64,000 nt of DNA, taken from contig CBDEGO010000003.1 in the NCBI GenBank assembly GCA_965237995.1, positions 1 to 64,000 on the forward strand. Direction: 5' to 3'. Made by a program: the position numbers and the translations under genes. Below, piece by piece: positions 7,704 through 16,500 of the stretch. The DNA comes from JAAELZ01 sp965237995. GTDB taxonomy: Bacteria; Pseudomonadota; Gammaproteobacteria; Arenicellales; Poriferihabitantaceae. Under the pieces are notes generated by a model. It did not search any database, was not told the DNA's origin, and worked only from the letters and a program-made list of their open reading frames with translations. Numbering within the stretch: the stretch's first letter is position 1; each line of letters starts with the position of its first letter.

Positions 7704-10004
7704 TTATCCTGTATTGCGCATGCCTGCAGAAATTCCGTTAATGGCGATTACCATGGCGTCCTCAATGATGCCCGTTTCGCCGTTTCGTAATCGGGATAAA
7801 ATCTCTACTTGCAGTATATTTAATGGGTCAACATAAGGGTTACGTACGCGAATGCCTTGTAAGACAAAAGGCTCGTGCGACACCAAGGTTTCGTGGCCAG
7901 TTAATTCCAGCACGGTTTCAGTAACGACTTCATATTTTTCTCGCAACATCTGCCCTAATGGCTGAAGTTTCTGTTCAACCAACACAGCATCATAGAGCGC
8001 TGCCACATTTGGGTCTGCCTTGGCCAAGACCATTTCAATCTGATCGATTGTTGCCTTAAAGAAAGGCCAATGTTGTTGCATGTCTCGCAACATACTGGCG
8101 CGGTTATTATCGATAGCCGAGCGCAGCGCCGTACCGATGCCTAACCAAGCTGGTAGCATCAGTCTTGTTTGCGTCCAAGCAAATATCCACGGAATCGCAC
8201 GCAGATAAGTAATTCCAGCTCCTTTACGGCGTCTAGCCGGACGACTGCCGATCTTTAAGGTTGCAAGTTCACCTTCGGGTGTAGCTTGTACGAAATACGG
8301 TACGAAGTCAGGGTTTTCACGAATGATAGAGCGAAAGTCGTGCAGCGCTTCATCAGCAAGTGTTTCCATCTTATCGCGCCACTCTTGCTTAGGCTCGGGT
8401 GCGGGGGTTAAGGTCGCATCAAGCACCGCACATAAGTAAATTTTTAAGTTTTCAACGGAATGCCCCGGCAAACCATATTTGGCTTGTATCACTTCGCCTT
8501 GTTCGGTGACACGAATGCTGCCATTCACCGAACCGGGCGGTTGCGAGCGAATCGCACTATGCGCAGGCCCACCGCCGCGCGCCACGCTTCCGCCGCGACC
8601 GTGAAATAGGGTTAGTTTGATATCGTGCGCGTTGGCGAGCTTAACCAGTTTTTCCTGTGCATTATATAAAGCCCATGCAGCCGCAAGTTGTCCCGCATCT
8701 TTGGCTGAATCGGAGTAACCAATCATGACTTCCTGTTCACCATTGATGCGCGCTTTGTACACGGAGTTCTGCCACAATTCACTCATGGTTTTCTCAGCTT
8801 GTTCTAAGTCAGCTAATCGCTCAAACAGCGGAACAATGCGCTGTGGTTTATTGATGCCACAGGCTTTTTGTAACACAGCGACCGCAAGCACATCAGAGGC
8901 CGTTGTTGCCATTGAAATAATATACGCGCCAAAATATTCAGGGTTTTGGCGAGCGATCATTCGAAAGGTATCCAGCACGACTTTTACGGGTTCTGAGGCT
9001 GGAAAATTCTCTGGGATAAGTGGGCGCTTGTTATTTAATTCAGCGCTTAAGAACTGTTGCCTTTCTACCTCAGACCAATCTTGATAGGACCCTAGCCCTA
9101 GATAGTTTGTGATTTCGTCAAGCGCTTGCGAATGGCGGTCTGATTCTTGGCGAATGTCCAGCGGCATCAAAATGGCACCAAAGGCATAGGCGCGCCGAAT
9201 AATGTCGGTTAGTCTGCCATCGGCGATTATTTGCGCATCGCAGTCAATTAACGACTGATAACACAGCAGCAGCGGGTCTAGTAAGTCTTGTTTGGTGACC
9301 AATATTTCACCAGGCGGTAAATGATGCCCATCATCTCCATTTTCCATGCAACGCATTGTGCGATGCAATTTATCTAGCAGTGCGCGCAACACCACACGGT
9401 AAGGCTCGTGCTGTTCCTTAGCCGCCTCAGATAAGGCTACATTAGCGCGATGCATTGATAACTCACGGCGCAATTCATAAATTTCTTGATGAAATAAGTC
9501 CGCCGCTTTCCAACGTGAAACCCGAATCACTTGTTCCGTAATGTCTGGAGTCACATTTGGATTGCCGTCACGATCTCCGCCCATCCAAGAACATAAACGA
9601 ATGGGCGTGCAATGCAACGGCAGCGCTTTTCCTGTATGCAGTTCCAGCGTGTTGCTTAAGGTTCGGATAGCATAGGGCAGGGCATCCCACAAAGTATGCT
9701 CAACCACCACTTGGCCAGATTTTGCTTCATCAACAGGTGTGGGTTGGGTACGGCGAATTTCATCAGTTTCCCATATTTCGGTGATAACGCGAGATAGCTC
9801 TTGCAAAATAGACGCGCGTTTACTTTTCTTGATACGGGTTCGGTCTAGCTTTTCTAATAATTTAGTAATGCGCAGATATTTATTTGATATCGTCCGCCGG
9901 ACCACCTCAGTCGGGTGCGCGGTTAATACCGGTTCAATCGCCAGGGCGCAGGTTGTTTCATAGAGCGTGTCGGGGTCGATACCTTGGTCGATAAACGACT
10001 GCAT
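7704..10004 (-). CDS. ppc: phosphoenolpyruvate carboxylase lacking the N-terminal ~105 residues
   Basis: Catalyses PEP + bicarbonate to oxaloacetate + phosphate. At 766 residues it is well short of the usual ~880. The catalytic parts are intact: LTAHPTE near residue 28 (E. coli His138 region), WMGGDRDGNPNV near 137, DIRQESDRH near 285, FHGRGGSVARGGGPAH near 450, and the strictly conserved C-terminal GMRNTG. Aligned to E. coli, the protein starts at about residue 106. An in-frame stop 39 bases upstream of the ATG rules out a longer form in the present sequence. The gene starts 8 bp after the amine oxidase stop, with a weak AGGCGA ribosome site. In serine-cycle organisms PEP carboxylase supplies the oxaloacetate for malyl-CoA formation, which fits mcl-mtkAB nearby. 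Confidence 0.9.
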   Translation of the reverse strand: MQSFIDQGIDPDTLYETTCALAIEPVLTAHPTEVVRRTISNKYLRITKLLEKLDRTRIKKSKRASILQELSRVITEIWETDEIRRTQPTPVDEAKSGQVVVEHTLWDALPYAIRTLSNTLELHTGKALPLHCTPIRLCSWMGGDRDGNPNVTPDITEQVIRVSRWKAADLFHQEIYELRRELSMHRANVALSEAAKEQHEPYRVVLRALLDKLHRTMRCMENGDDGHHLPPGEILVTKQDLLDPLLLCYQSLIDCDAQIIADGRLTDIIRRAYAFGAILMPLDIRQESDRHSQALDEITNYLGLGSYQDWSEVERQQFLSAELNNKRPLIPENFPASEPVKVVLDTFRMIARQNPEYFGAYIISMATTASDVLAVAVLQKACGINKPQRIVPLFERLADLEQAEKTMSELWQNSVYKARINGEQEVMIGYSDSAKDAGQLAAAWALYNAQEKLVKLANAHDIKLTLFHGRGGSVARGGGPAHSAIRSQPPGSVNGSIRVTEQGEVIQAKYGLPGHSVENLKIYLCAVLDATLTPAPEPKQEWRDKMETLADEALHDFRSIIRENPDFVPYFVQATPEGELATLKIGSRPARRRKGAGITYLRAIPWIFAWTQTRLMLPAWLGIGTALRSAIDNNRASMLRDMQQHWPFFKATIDQIEMVLAKADPNVAALYDAVLVEQKLQPLGQMLREKYEVVTETVLELTGHETLVSHEPFVLQGIRVRNPYVDPLNILQVEILSRLRNGETGIIEDAMVIAINGISAGMRNTG

Positions 10005-10012
10005 TTTATCGC

Positions 10013-11848
10013 CTAATTTGCAGGCACATCCATCGTCGGGTTTTCATCGAAAAAGCCATCAGGCATCCAGTGAAAATCGGCATAGACCACTGGCTGAACC
10101 GGCCAGTCTTCAGGTCTTGGTAAATGATGGTAATTCAGTGTGTACCAAACGACGATATCATCTTGTTCTATGTTGCGATCCGCTTGCGTCCATTTGGGTA
10201 AGCCGTCGCCGCCTGCATGTTGGTTAGGAAACCAGCCCGCAGAGTGCAGTTCATCGGGGTGCTGTTGGCTTACCCAAAAGTGTTTATACATGAACCCTGC
10301 GCGCTTTCCCATTGAAGAGTCTGGGTGTTGATAAGGAAAGGTATTGATGCCGGGGCTGAGTTTGTAAGCCACCGGCTTACCGTGGGCATTATGCTTGTCT
10401 TGGTTGCTTACTCTCCAATATCGAGAGCTACGTGCATTCATTTCTCGCTGCGCTGCTAGTTCGTTCTTAAAAGAAGTTTCTTCGGTGATAATCGCATTGC
10501 CATGGGGGTTGTGGCTTGAAACTGGTGCAGCTTTGAAATTGACTTCACTGGCGGTGTTGTTATCCCCATCGATAGCCATATCAAAGCGGAAGCTAAACAC
10601 ATGCTGGTGCACGTGAGATTCAACGCCAGCGCCTATGCCTGTTCCGTAATCACTGACGGCATCATTTTCAATGGCGGAGGGGAAAGGGATGCCCGTTGCT
10701 TTAATTTCTGTGCCTATGGTGCCGTCTAAATAAAAGTACCAAAAAAAGCCGTACACATAATTGCCGATAGTAGCGATGGAGGAAATAACTAGGCGCCGGG
10801 AACGTGAAACAGTTGTTTGATTGGCTGATGGCACAGAATACTTCCACAATATGCCGTAGTCTTCTTCATGCATGCATACCGCGTTTTTAATCTCAACGGG
10901 GTTGCCGTGCCAGTCGTGACTGTTGACATCAAAATAGTGGATGTAGCCTAAACAATCACAACCCAAGCGCAAAGAGTCTAGTGAAACACCGACGCCGTAT
11001 TCTCCGGTATCAAAAGCATTGCGTCTAAAGTTTGCGCCGCGTGGATCTCCATAAGGCACCACCATTTCTGCCATAGAGGCCCGTTTTATGATGGGGCGTA
11101 ACTCGCCTTTATCGTGATAGCCAATATCGTAAAGCACCAAGCCATCGCGCTGTGAAAAGCCCACTTGGACTTCCCAGTCATGCCACTTAACGTGATAACC
11201 ATCCACTTCAAAACTCGGGCCTTCTGGCTGAGTAATATCGATAGGTTTTAAGTCTTGGCGTTTTTCTGGGCGCTTTATTGGGCCGGGGTCTGGCGGAATA
11301 GGAACCACGCCATAGTCCTCTATACGTATAATTTTTTGTTCAGCTAAATCAAATACAGGATGTAAACCTGCGATGGGCCTTGCGTAAGGGTTATCACCCG
11401 CGTCGTTCATGAGCCAACAATGACCGAATGCGATGCGCTTTTCGCTCTCTTCTGCAGCGCCAAAATTACCAGCTGACCAGCTTTCAATTAGCACGTTCTC
11501 TGCGCTATACAAGCCACGTAACTTTAAGGCGGCGAGAAATTCAGGGTGGTTACGGGCAAGGTCACAAGCCATAACAAATTCATCAGGTACAATTCTAGCT
11601 TGCACTCCCATTTCGTGACGCCAATTATGTAGCTGACCGTCTGTGAAATTAACTAAACCAAGCAGCGTGCGGTTAGAACTGGGTTCGTAACAACATACGT
11701 AAGCGCAGCGGTCTTCGGGGAAGAGTGCAGATTCATCCAAGGTGATGGTTTCAAACCAAGCGCTAGAATCCAAGCCAGCTTGTAGGTTTACAATTTCGAC
11801 GGCGCGTTGGATTTCTTCAGCGCTAAGCGGGGCTTTCAATAAGTTCAT
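10013..11848 (-). CDS. copper-containing primary amine oxidase
   Basis: This 611-residue enzyme is of the family that oxidises primary amines to aldehyde, ammonia and hydrogen peroxide using topaquinone and copper. The catalytic-base segment FDTGEYGVG is near residue 275. The cofactor tyrosine motif, usually N-Y-[D/E]-Y, reads IGNYVYGF near 365, with valine in place of the acid. Copper ligands are visible as VHQHVFSF near 420 and the third His in YHHLPRPEDW near the C-terminus. No signal peptide is seen, so it is probably cytoplasmic. It is followed at 8 bp by ppc and preceded by two exporters in the same direction. The substrate is unknown; a methylamine- or aminophosphonate-derived amine would fit the neighbourhood. 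Confidence 0.9.
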   Translation of the reverse strand: MNLLKAPLSAEEIQRAVEIVNLQAGLDSSAWFETITLDESALFPEDRCAYVCCYEPSSNRTLLGLVNFTDGQLHNWRHEMGVQARIVPDEFVMACDLARNHPEFLAALKLRGLYSAENVLIESWSAGNFGAAEESEKRIAFGHCWLMNDAGDNPYARPIAGLHPVFDLAEQKIIRIEDYGVVPIPPDPGPIKRPEKRQDLKPIDITQPEGPSFEVDGYHVKWHDWEVQVGFSQRDGLVLYDIGYHDKGELRPIIKRASMAEMVVPYGDPRGANFRRNAFDTGEYGVGVSLDSLRLGCDCLGYIHYFDVNSHDWHGNPVEIKNAVCMHEEDYGILWKYSVPSANQTTVSRSRRLVISSIATIGNYVYGFFWYFYLDGTIGTEIKATGIPFPSAIENDAVSDYGTGIGAGVESHVHQHVFSFRFDMAIDGDNNTASEVNFKAAPVSSHNPHGNAIITEETSFKNELAAQREMNARSSRYWRVSNQDKHNAHGKPVAYKLSPGINTFPYQHPDSSMGKRAGFMYKHFWVSQQHPDELHSAGWFPNQHAGGDGLPKWTQADRNIEQDDIVVWYTLNYHHLPRPEDWPVQPVVYADFHWMPDGFFDENPTMDVPAN

Positions 11849-11872
11849 AGTGTCTTTTTAGTATATAGCTTC

Positions 11873-12775
11873 TTAGGTTCTCCAAATAATAAGTAAAGCG
11901 GATAAACCAACCAATAAAATAGCAAAATACTCGTAGCTTTGAATTTTTTCTTTGAAATAAAACCACGCAATTAGCAATGTAAACACGAATTCAATTTGGC
12001 CCAAGGTTTTTACATAAGCGGCATTTTGAAAGGCGTAAGCGGCGAACCAACCGAATGACCCTAGCATCGAAGTAATGCCGATAAAGGTGCAAATAGAAAA
12101 ATTGTTTGAGATTTGAGCTACAGCGCCCCGTGTGCGAGTGAGAACAAATACCGCGCCAATAATAGTTTGAATAGCGATTACAGTGCTTAGCGTAATAGTC
12201 GCTTGGCCAATGGGGCTATCAACTTGAGTGAGCGATAGATTTGCTTGTCGGATACAAGCGCTAGCCACTGCAAACCCGATGCCGGCGCATAGCCCGAGTT
12301 TTGCTGACATTGAGTCTATGCCGCCTAACAGAGTCGAGAGGCTTAAATTGAATTTTCCCATTGAGGCTATTAGTAGACCGACAATACCTAAAATAATAGC
12401 GAGCCAACCAATTACGCTAATGTGCTCAGCAAAAAACAAAAGACCAATTAGCGCTGTGAAGATAGCTTCTGACTTAACTAATGTAGAGCCAATAGCAAAG
12501 TTACGTCGCTGCAATAACAAGACCAGCAGCCATGTGGCTAAGAGTTGGCTAACCGCTATCAAAAGGCAAAATAATAGGTAACGGCTCGAAAGTGTGATTG
12601 GCGGCAGACTCCAATCGAATAAATAGATCAATAACAAGAAGGCAAACGGTAACCCAAAGGCGAAACGCACCCAAGTGACTATTGTAGCGTCTAACTTATT
12701 CGCTAATTGTTTTTGCGCCGCTGTTCTGACGGCCTGCATAAAGGCAGCAAGGATGGTGAGTGCGATCCACAGCAT
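11873..12775 (-). CDS. EamA/DMT-family transporter (first of a pair)
   Basis: This 300-residue membrane protein has about ten hydrophobic helices in two homologous halves, the drug/metabolite transporter plan. Typical features are the ARTAAQKQLANKL start, the mid-protein LVKSEAIFTALIG and the late QIEFVFTLLIAWFYFKEKI. It overlaps nothing but follows the second EamA gene by only 24 bp, so the pair may form a heteromer or act on related substrates. It lies between phnY and the amine oxidase on the same strand. Substrate and direction cannot be told from sequence; efflux is usual for the family. Confidence 0.85.
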   Translation of the reverse strand: MLWIALTILAAFMQAVRTAAQKQLANKLDATIVTWVRFAFGLPFAFLLLIYLFDWSLPPITLSSRYLLFCLLIAVSQLLATWLLVLLLQRRNFAIGSTLVKSEAIFTALIGLLFFAEHISVIGWLAIILGIVGLLIASMGKFNLSLSTLLGGIDSMSAKLGLCAGIGFAVASACIRQANLSLTQVDSPIGQATITLSTVIAIQTIIGAVFVLTRTRGAVAQISNNFSICTFIGITSMLGSFGWFAAYAFQNAAYVKTLGQIEFVFTLLIAWFYFKEKIQSYEYFAILLVGLSALLIIWRT

Positions 12776-12799
12776 AGAGGTAGCTAGCGTATTTAAGAC

Positions 12800-13657
12800 T
12801 TACGTTTGTTGACCGGAAGTAGCCATTAGAATAACGCCTAGTGCAACGACGAATGCCGCTAACAAACGTGGCTTCCAAGGGCGTTCTCCAAAGTATATCA
12901 CGCCAATAAGTGCAGCAATGATTACGCTCGACTCCCTGATGGCGGACACCATTCCAAGCGAAGTTAAGCTTTTCGCGTAAATCGCCAAGCCGTATGCCCC
13001 AGCAGAAACTAAGCCACCAGCGATACCAATTGCATAAGTCTTCCATCGCATTTTTTTGACAACCTGCCACCGCCATGCCAGTAGTGCAAAACCAGAAACG
13101 CACTCCAAAACAAACAGCCATCCTATATAGCCTAAAGGGCTTTGGGCAACCCGCACGCCTAAACCATCTACAATAGAGTATGCAGCGATGGTGCAACCTA
13201 CAAGAATGGCTGCGGTAACAGCACGCTTATCTGGCTTCTGCCCTTGCTGGTAAAGGAAAATAATGGCTATGCCTAACGATACTAGCAGTATGCCTAGCCA
13301 TGCCATAACAGGCAGTACTTCGCCTGCAAATATCTGTGCGCCAGAGGCAACGAGTATCGGGGCAATTCCGCGTGCGATTGGGTAAACCTGAGAGAGGTCA
13401 CCGTAGCGGTAGGCTCTTAGTAAGAACCCGTAGTAAAAGAAGTGAATAAGAGTGGAAGCGACAAGAAAACGCCAGCTTGCAACTGCCGGCGGTAAATAGA
13501 CGATTGCCATCGCGGCGCCTAAAATTCCGTGGCCTACATTAATTAACCCCATCATAGCCGCTCGATCTGACGAGCCTTTGATTAAGGCATTCCAGAATGC
13601 ATGCAAGCATGCAGCGATAAGCACTAACGTTACTGCAAAACTAAATGATTCGTTCAC
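12800..13657 (-). CDS. EamA/DMT-family transporter (second of a pair)
   Basis: This 285-residue protein also has ten predicted helices in two EamA repeats (LHAFWNALIKGSSDRA near residue 19; the late segment SAIRESSVIIAALIGVIYFGE near 240). The HAFWN-ALIK start is common in DMT carriers located beside phosphonate genes. It follows phnY by about 90 bp that contain a long hairpin, so its expression may be partly uncoupled from phnWAY. Together with the next gene it could export an amine or phosphonate intermediate, but that is inference. Confidence 0.85.
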   Translation of the reverse strand: MNESFSFAVTLVLIAACLHAFWNALIKGSSDRAAMMGLINVGHGILGAAMAIVYLPPAVASWRFLVASTLIHFFYYGFLLRAYRYGDLSQVYPIARGIAPILVASGAQIFAGEVLPVMAWLGILLVSLGIAIIFLYQQGQKPDKRAVTAAILVGCTIAAYSIVDGLGVRVAQSPLGYIGWLFVLECVSGFALLAWRWQVVKKMRWKTYAIGIAGGLVSAGAYGLAIYAKSLTSLGMVSAIRESSVIIAALIGVIYFGERPWKPRLLAAFVVALGVILMATSGQQT

Positions 13658-13696
13658 AATCCTTCACCGACGGCGGGTGAGATTTAAAGAAGAGTT

Positions 13697-13733
13697 AGCG
13701 GCCAATCATATCTATAGCAATATGATGGCCGCT
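13697..13733 (-). promoter_or_regulatory. long hairpin between phnY and the EamA genes
   Basis: The arms agcggcc-a-atcatat and atatgat-ggccgct pair over 14 bp with one bulged base and an 8-base loop. On the minus strand it is followed by AACTCTTCTTT, not a clean T tract. It may attenuate read-through or mark an RNA processing or stability site that lowers expression of the exporters relative to phnWAY. Confidence 0.5.
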
Positions 13734-13749
13734 TGAGGGGAAAATTTGG

Positions 13750-15216
13750 CTAACGAGGCCAGGGTAGGGAGTAGGTTTTTACGTTGGTGAAAAACTTCAT
13801 CGCCTCTAGTACCCCTTCCTTAACGCCGTTGCCTGAATCCTTTATACCACCGAAAGGTGACATCTCGATTCGGTAGCCAGGTTGCTCCCAGATATTGACT
13901 GTCCCCACATCAAGGCCGTTAATATAAGCCATAATGCGGTTAAGATCATTGGTGCAAACGCCAGCAGATAAGCCAAATGGCGTTGAGTTTGATATTTTCA
14001 TTAGTTCAATATCATCATCTGGTACTCGCACAATCGGCACAATCGGGCCAAAGGTTTCTTCATATACCAGTGCGGAGTCATGCGGTACGTAGTCGACTAC
14101 GATAGGGGGTAACAGCGCACCAACGCGGCCGGGGTCGTATAACACTTTGGCACCTTGTTCGACCGCTTCATACACTCGCTTTTCAAACAACTCAGCAGCT
14201 TCTGCGTGGATCACGCAGCCTAGTTGAGTTTCAGGGTCCATTGGATCGCCAAATTTTATTTTCTTGGCGTGTTCTAAAATCATCGGAACGACTTTGTCAG
14301 CAACAGACTCTTGAATTAAAATGCGTTTAATTGCTGTACAGCGCTGACCTGAATTACCACAGGAACCTGCAACCGCTAGCGCAGCGGCTTTTTCTAGGTC
14401 GTCGTCATTAAGGTCATTTAAGATAATTAACGGGTCGTTGCCTCCGAGTTCAAGTGCGGTACGCTTATAACCTGATTTCTCAGCGATCATTTTGCCAACG
14501 GGGACACCGCCAGTAAAAGTGATAATATCAATCTCGTCGTTGATGATCATTTCATCACCAATATCTGCCGGCATGCCAGTCACAATTTGAAACATTTCAG
14601 GCGGCAAGCCTGCTTCGTATAAGATGTCGGCTAAGGTAAGACACGTTAACGGAGTGAGTTCCGTAGGCTTACAAACCATCGTGTTATTGGTTGCAATGGA
14701 CGGTGCAATTTTATGTGACACCATGTTTAACGGATGGTTAAACGGGGTGATTGCAGAAATTACATTGACCGGCTCCCGTAGGGTGTAAATTTTGCGGTCT
14801 TTGCCATGTGGCGTGAGGTCACACGAAAATATCTGTCCGTCGTCCAAGATCGCGAGTTGCCCAGCAAGGGTAAACACATCGTAGGAACGGCCTGCTTCGT
14901 AAAGAGCGTGTTGTTGGCAAATGCCCAGTTCCAACGTTAGCCAATAAGCAATTTCTTCTTTGCGCTCACGTATTAGTTCACCAGCGCGAAATAAAATTTG
15001 TTGACGCTCATAGCGAGTCAATTTTGGCGTGTAATTCGCAGCGATTTCAAATGCTTTAGCCGCGTGTTCTTTCGTGCCTGCGGGAACAGTGCCGATCACC
15101 TCATTGGTGTAGGGGTAATGGACATTAACGCGTTTTTCGGTGTCGACTTTTTCGCCTCCGATACGCATGGTTTCATGACGGATTTCTGTCGGCATAGCTT
15201 TCATTGTTTGACTCAT
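13750..15216 (-). CDS. phnY: phosphonoacetaldehyde dehydrogenase
   Basis: This 488-residue aldehyde dehydrogenase superfamily enzyme is expected to oxidise phosphonoacetaldehyde to phosphonoacetate with NAD. Motifs are the TPFNHPLNMVSHK segment near residue 157, the general-base glutamate in ALELGGNDPLI near 255, and the catalytic cysteine in SCGNSGQRCTAIKR near 290. Substrate assignment rests on context: its start codon shares one base with the phnA stop (TAATG), and phnW lies just before phnA. Together they form the phnW-phnA-phnY route for AEP. It is the third gene of the unit. Confidence 0.92.
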   Translation of the reverse strand: MSQTMKAMPTEIRHETMRIGGEKVDTEKRVNVHYPYTNEVIGTVPAGTKEHAAKAFEIAANYTPKLTRYERQQILFRAGELIRERKEEIAYWLTLELGICQQHALYEAGRSYDVFTLAGQLAILDDGQIFSCDLTPHGKDRKIYTLREPVNVISAITPFNHPLNMVSHKIAPSIATNNTMVCKPTELTPLTCLTLADILYEAGLPPEMFQIVTGMPADIGDEMIINDEIDIITFTGGVPVGKMIAEKSGYKRTALELGGNDPLIILNDLNDDDLEKAAALAVAGSCGNSGQRCTAIKRILIQESVADKVVPMILEHAKKIKFGDPMDPETQLGCVIHAEAAELFEKRVYEAVEQGAKVLYDPGRVGALLPPIVVDYVPHDSALVYEETFGPIVPIVRVPDDDIELMKISNSTPFGLSAGVCTNDLNRIMAYINGLDVGTVNIWEQPGYRIEMSPFGGIKDSGNGVKEGVLEAMKFFTNVKTYSLPWPR

Positions 15217-16472
15217 TAGTTTGCAACCCCCATCGCTGCAGCTTTAGTGACATAGTAATAGGCGTCGAAATTACGCAAGATCGGCGCGTCTGGTACATCT
15301 TCGACAACGCGGTTCATTATAAACGGGACCCGTTGTTCAGAAATACCGCCATGCGAACGTAGTGGTTCAGTCAAACCGGACAAATCATGGCGGTCTTCAC
15401 TAGTGCCAAGTACCACGTTTTGATCTGATACAACTACAATATCGCCCACTCTGTCTGTTGGCAATTGAAATTGCTCACAAGCTGCACTGCGACTTAGTGC
15501 AGTCATCACTCCGTCTTTTGCGTTTAATTTGTCGATTAATTGCGCTTGATCAACCCCTTCTTGCAAGTAGATCGTTGCGTATGAACCTAAAGCGCCATGA
15601 TGAACGACATAAGGGTCGGTGATGGGTAGTATGACACGCGTGTCAGCGGGGTTAAGCCACTCATCCAATAAGTCTTGTAGGTAGATTACATCTGGCGTAC
15701 CGTCTGCCTTGTGTTTGGCATTCATACCGTGATCGCCCGTCATAATAATGGCCGCACCTAATTGATCAAGTTGTCCTAGGTATTTATCGAACATGGCATA
15801 AAATTCGTTCGCCTTAGGTGTGCCGGGTGCATGTTTGTGTTGCACATAATCGGTTGTTGTTAAATAGAGTAAATCTGGTTTTTGCTCTTGTAGTAATTTA
15901 ACGCCAGCAGCGAATACAAATTCAGATAGCTCAGCGGAATAAACATCAGGCACAGGCATATCTAGCCAGTGTGAGGCATTTTCCATGCCATGCTCAGCAA
16001 GCGTAGAAGTGCCAGATTTCTCTGCTGAAAAACACATGTTATGACCATCTGCAAAGCGTAAGCCATACCCCAGCAAGGCGCGTAGCTTGTCTTTCGCGGT
16101 TACGATCATTACGCGTTTGCCAGCATCAGCGAACGTTTGGAAGATGGTAGGTGCGCGCAGGAACTTGGCGTCATTCATCATGACTTCCTCTCCGGTGTCA
16201 GGGTCGTATACAAAATTACCGCAGATACCATGGACAGAAGGGGGCTGACCGGTCGCAATTGACAAATTATTAGGGTTGGTAAAGCTAGGAATAACGCAGT
16301 GAGAGATGCGATCTGTACCCGTTGCCTTAATGCGCTTTAAATTTGGCATGACGCCAGCCTTAATCGCCTCGTCGAAATAATCGGGCTCGCAGCCGTCGAT
16401 ACAAATCGCAACCGCGCAGGTAGACGAGCTGCTGTATTCACGGTCATTGACATTAAAAGATGAATTATTCAT
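15216..16472 (-). CDS. phnA: phosphonoacetate hydrolase
   Basis: This 418-residue member of the alkaline phosphatase superfamily cleaves the C-P bond of phosphonoacetate to acetate and phosphate. Two-zinc-site residues are readable: IDGCEPDYFD near residue 26, the nucleophilic Thr in PSFTNPNNLS near 64, TDYVQHKHAPG near 208, MTGDHGMNAKHK near 246, and the late RSHGG near 372. It lies 29 bp after phnW and overlaps phnY by one base, so translation is probably coupled. This is the step that releases phosphate, which fits the phosphate transporter genes diverging on the other side of phnW. Confidence 0.95.
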   Translation of the reverse strand: MNNSSFNVNDREYSSSSTCAVAICIDGCEPDYFDEAIKAGVMPNLKRIKATGTDRISHCVIPSFTNPNNLSIATGQPPSVHGICGNFVYDPDTGEEVMMNDAKFLRAPTIFQTFADAGKRVMIVTAKDKLRALLGYGLRFADGHNMCFSAEKSGTSTLAEHGMENASHWLDMPVPDVYSAELSEFVFAAGVKLLQEQKPDLLYLTTTDYVQHKHAPGTPKANEFYAMFDKYLGQLDQLGAAIIMTGDHGMNAKHKADGTPDVIYLQDLLDEWLNPADTRVILPITDPYVVHHGALGSYATIYLQEGVDQAQLIDKLNAKDGVMTALSRSAACEQFQLPTDRVGDIVVVSDQNVVLGTSEDRHDLSGLTEPLRSHGGISEQRVPFIMNRVVEDVPDAPILRNFDAYYYVTKAAAMGVAN

Positions 16473-16500
16473 TCGTATGGTTAGTTAAAGTATGAGTGTT

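Noticed and set aside
12696..13196. 166-residue open frame overlapping both EamA genes
   Set aside because: It is out of frame with two well-supported membrane carriers and has the scrambled, Cys/Trp/Arg-rich look of a shadow frame.
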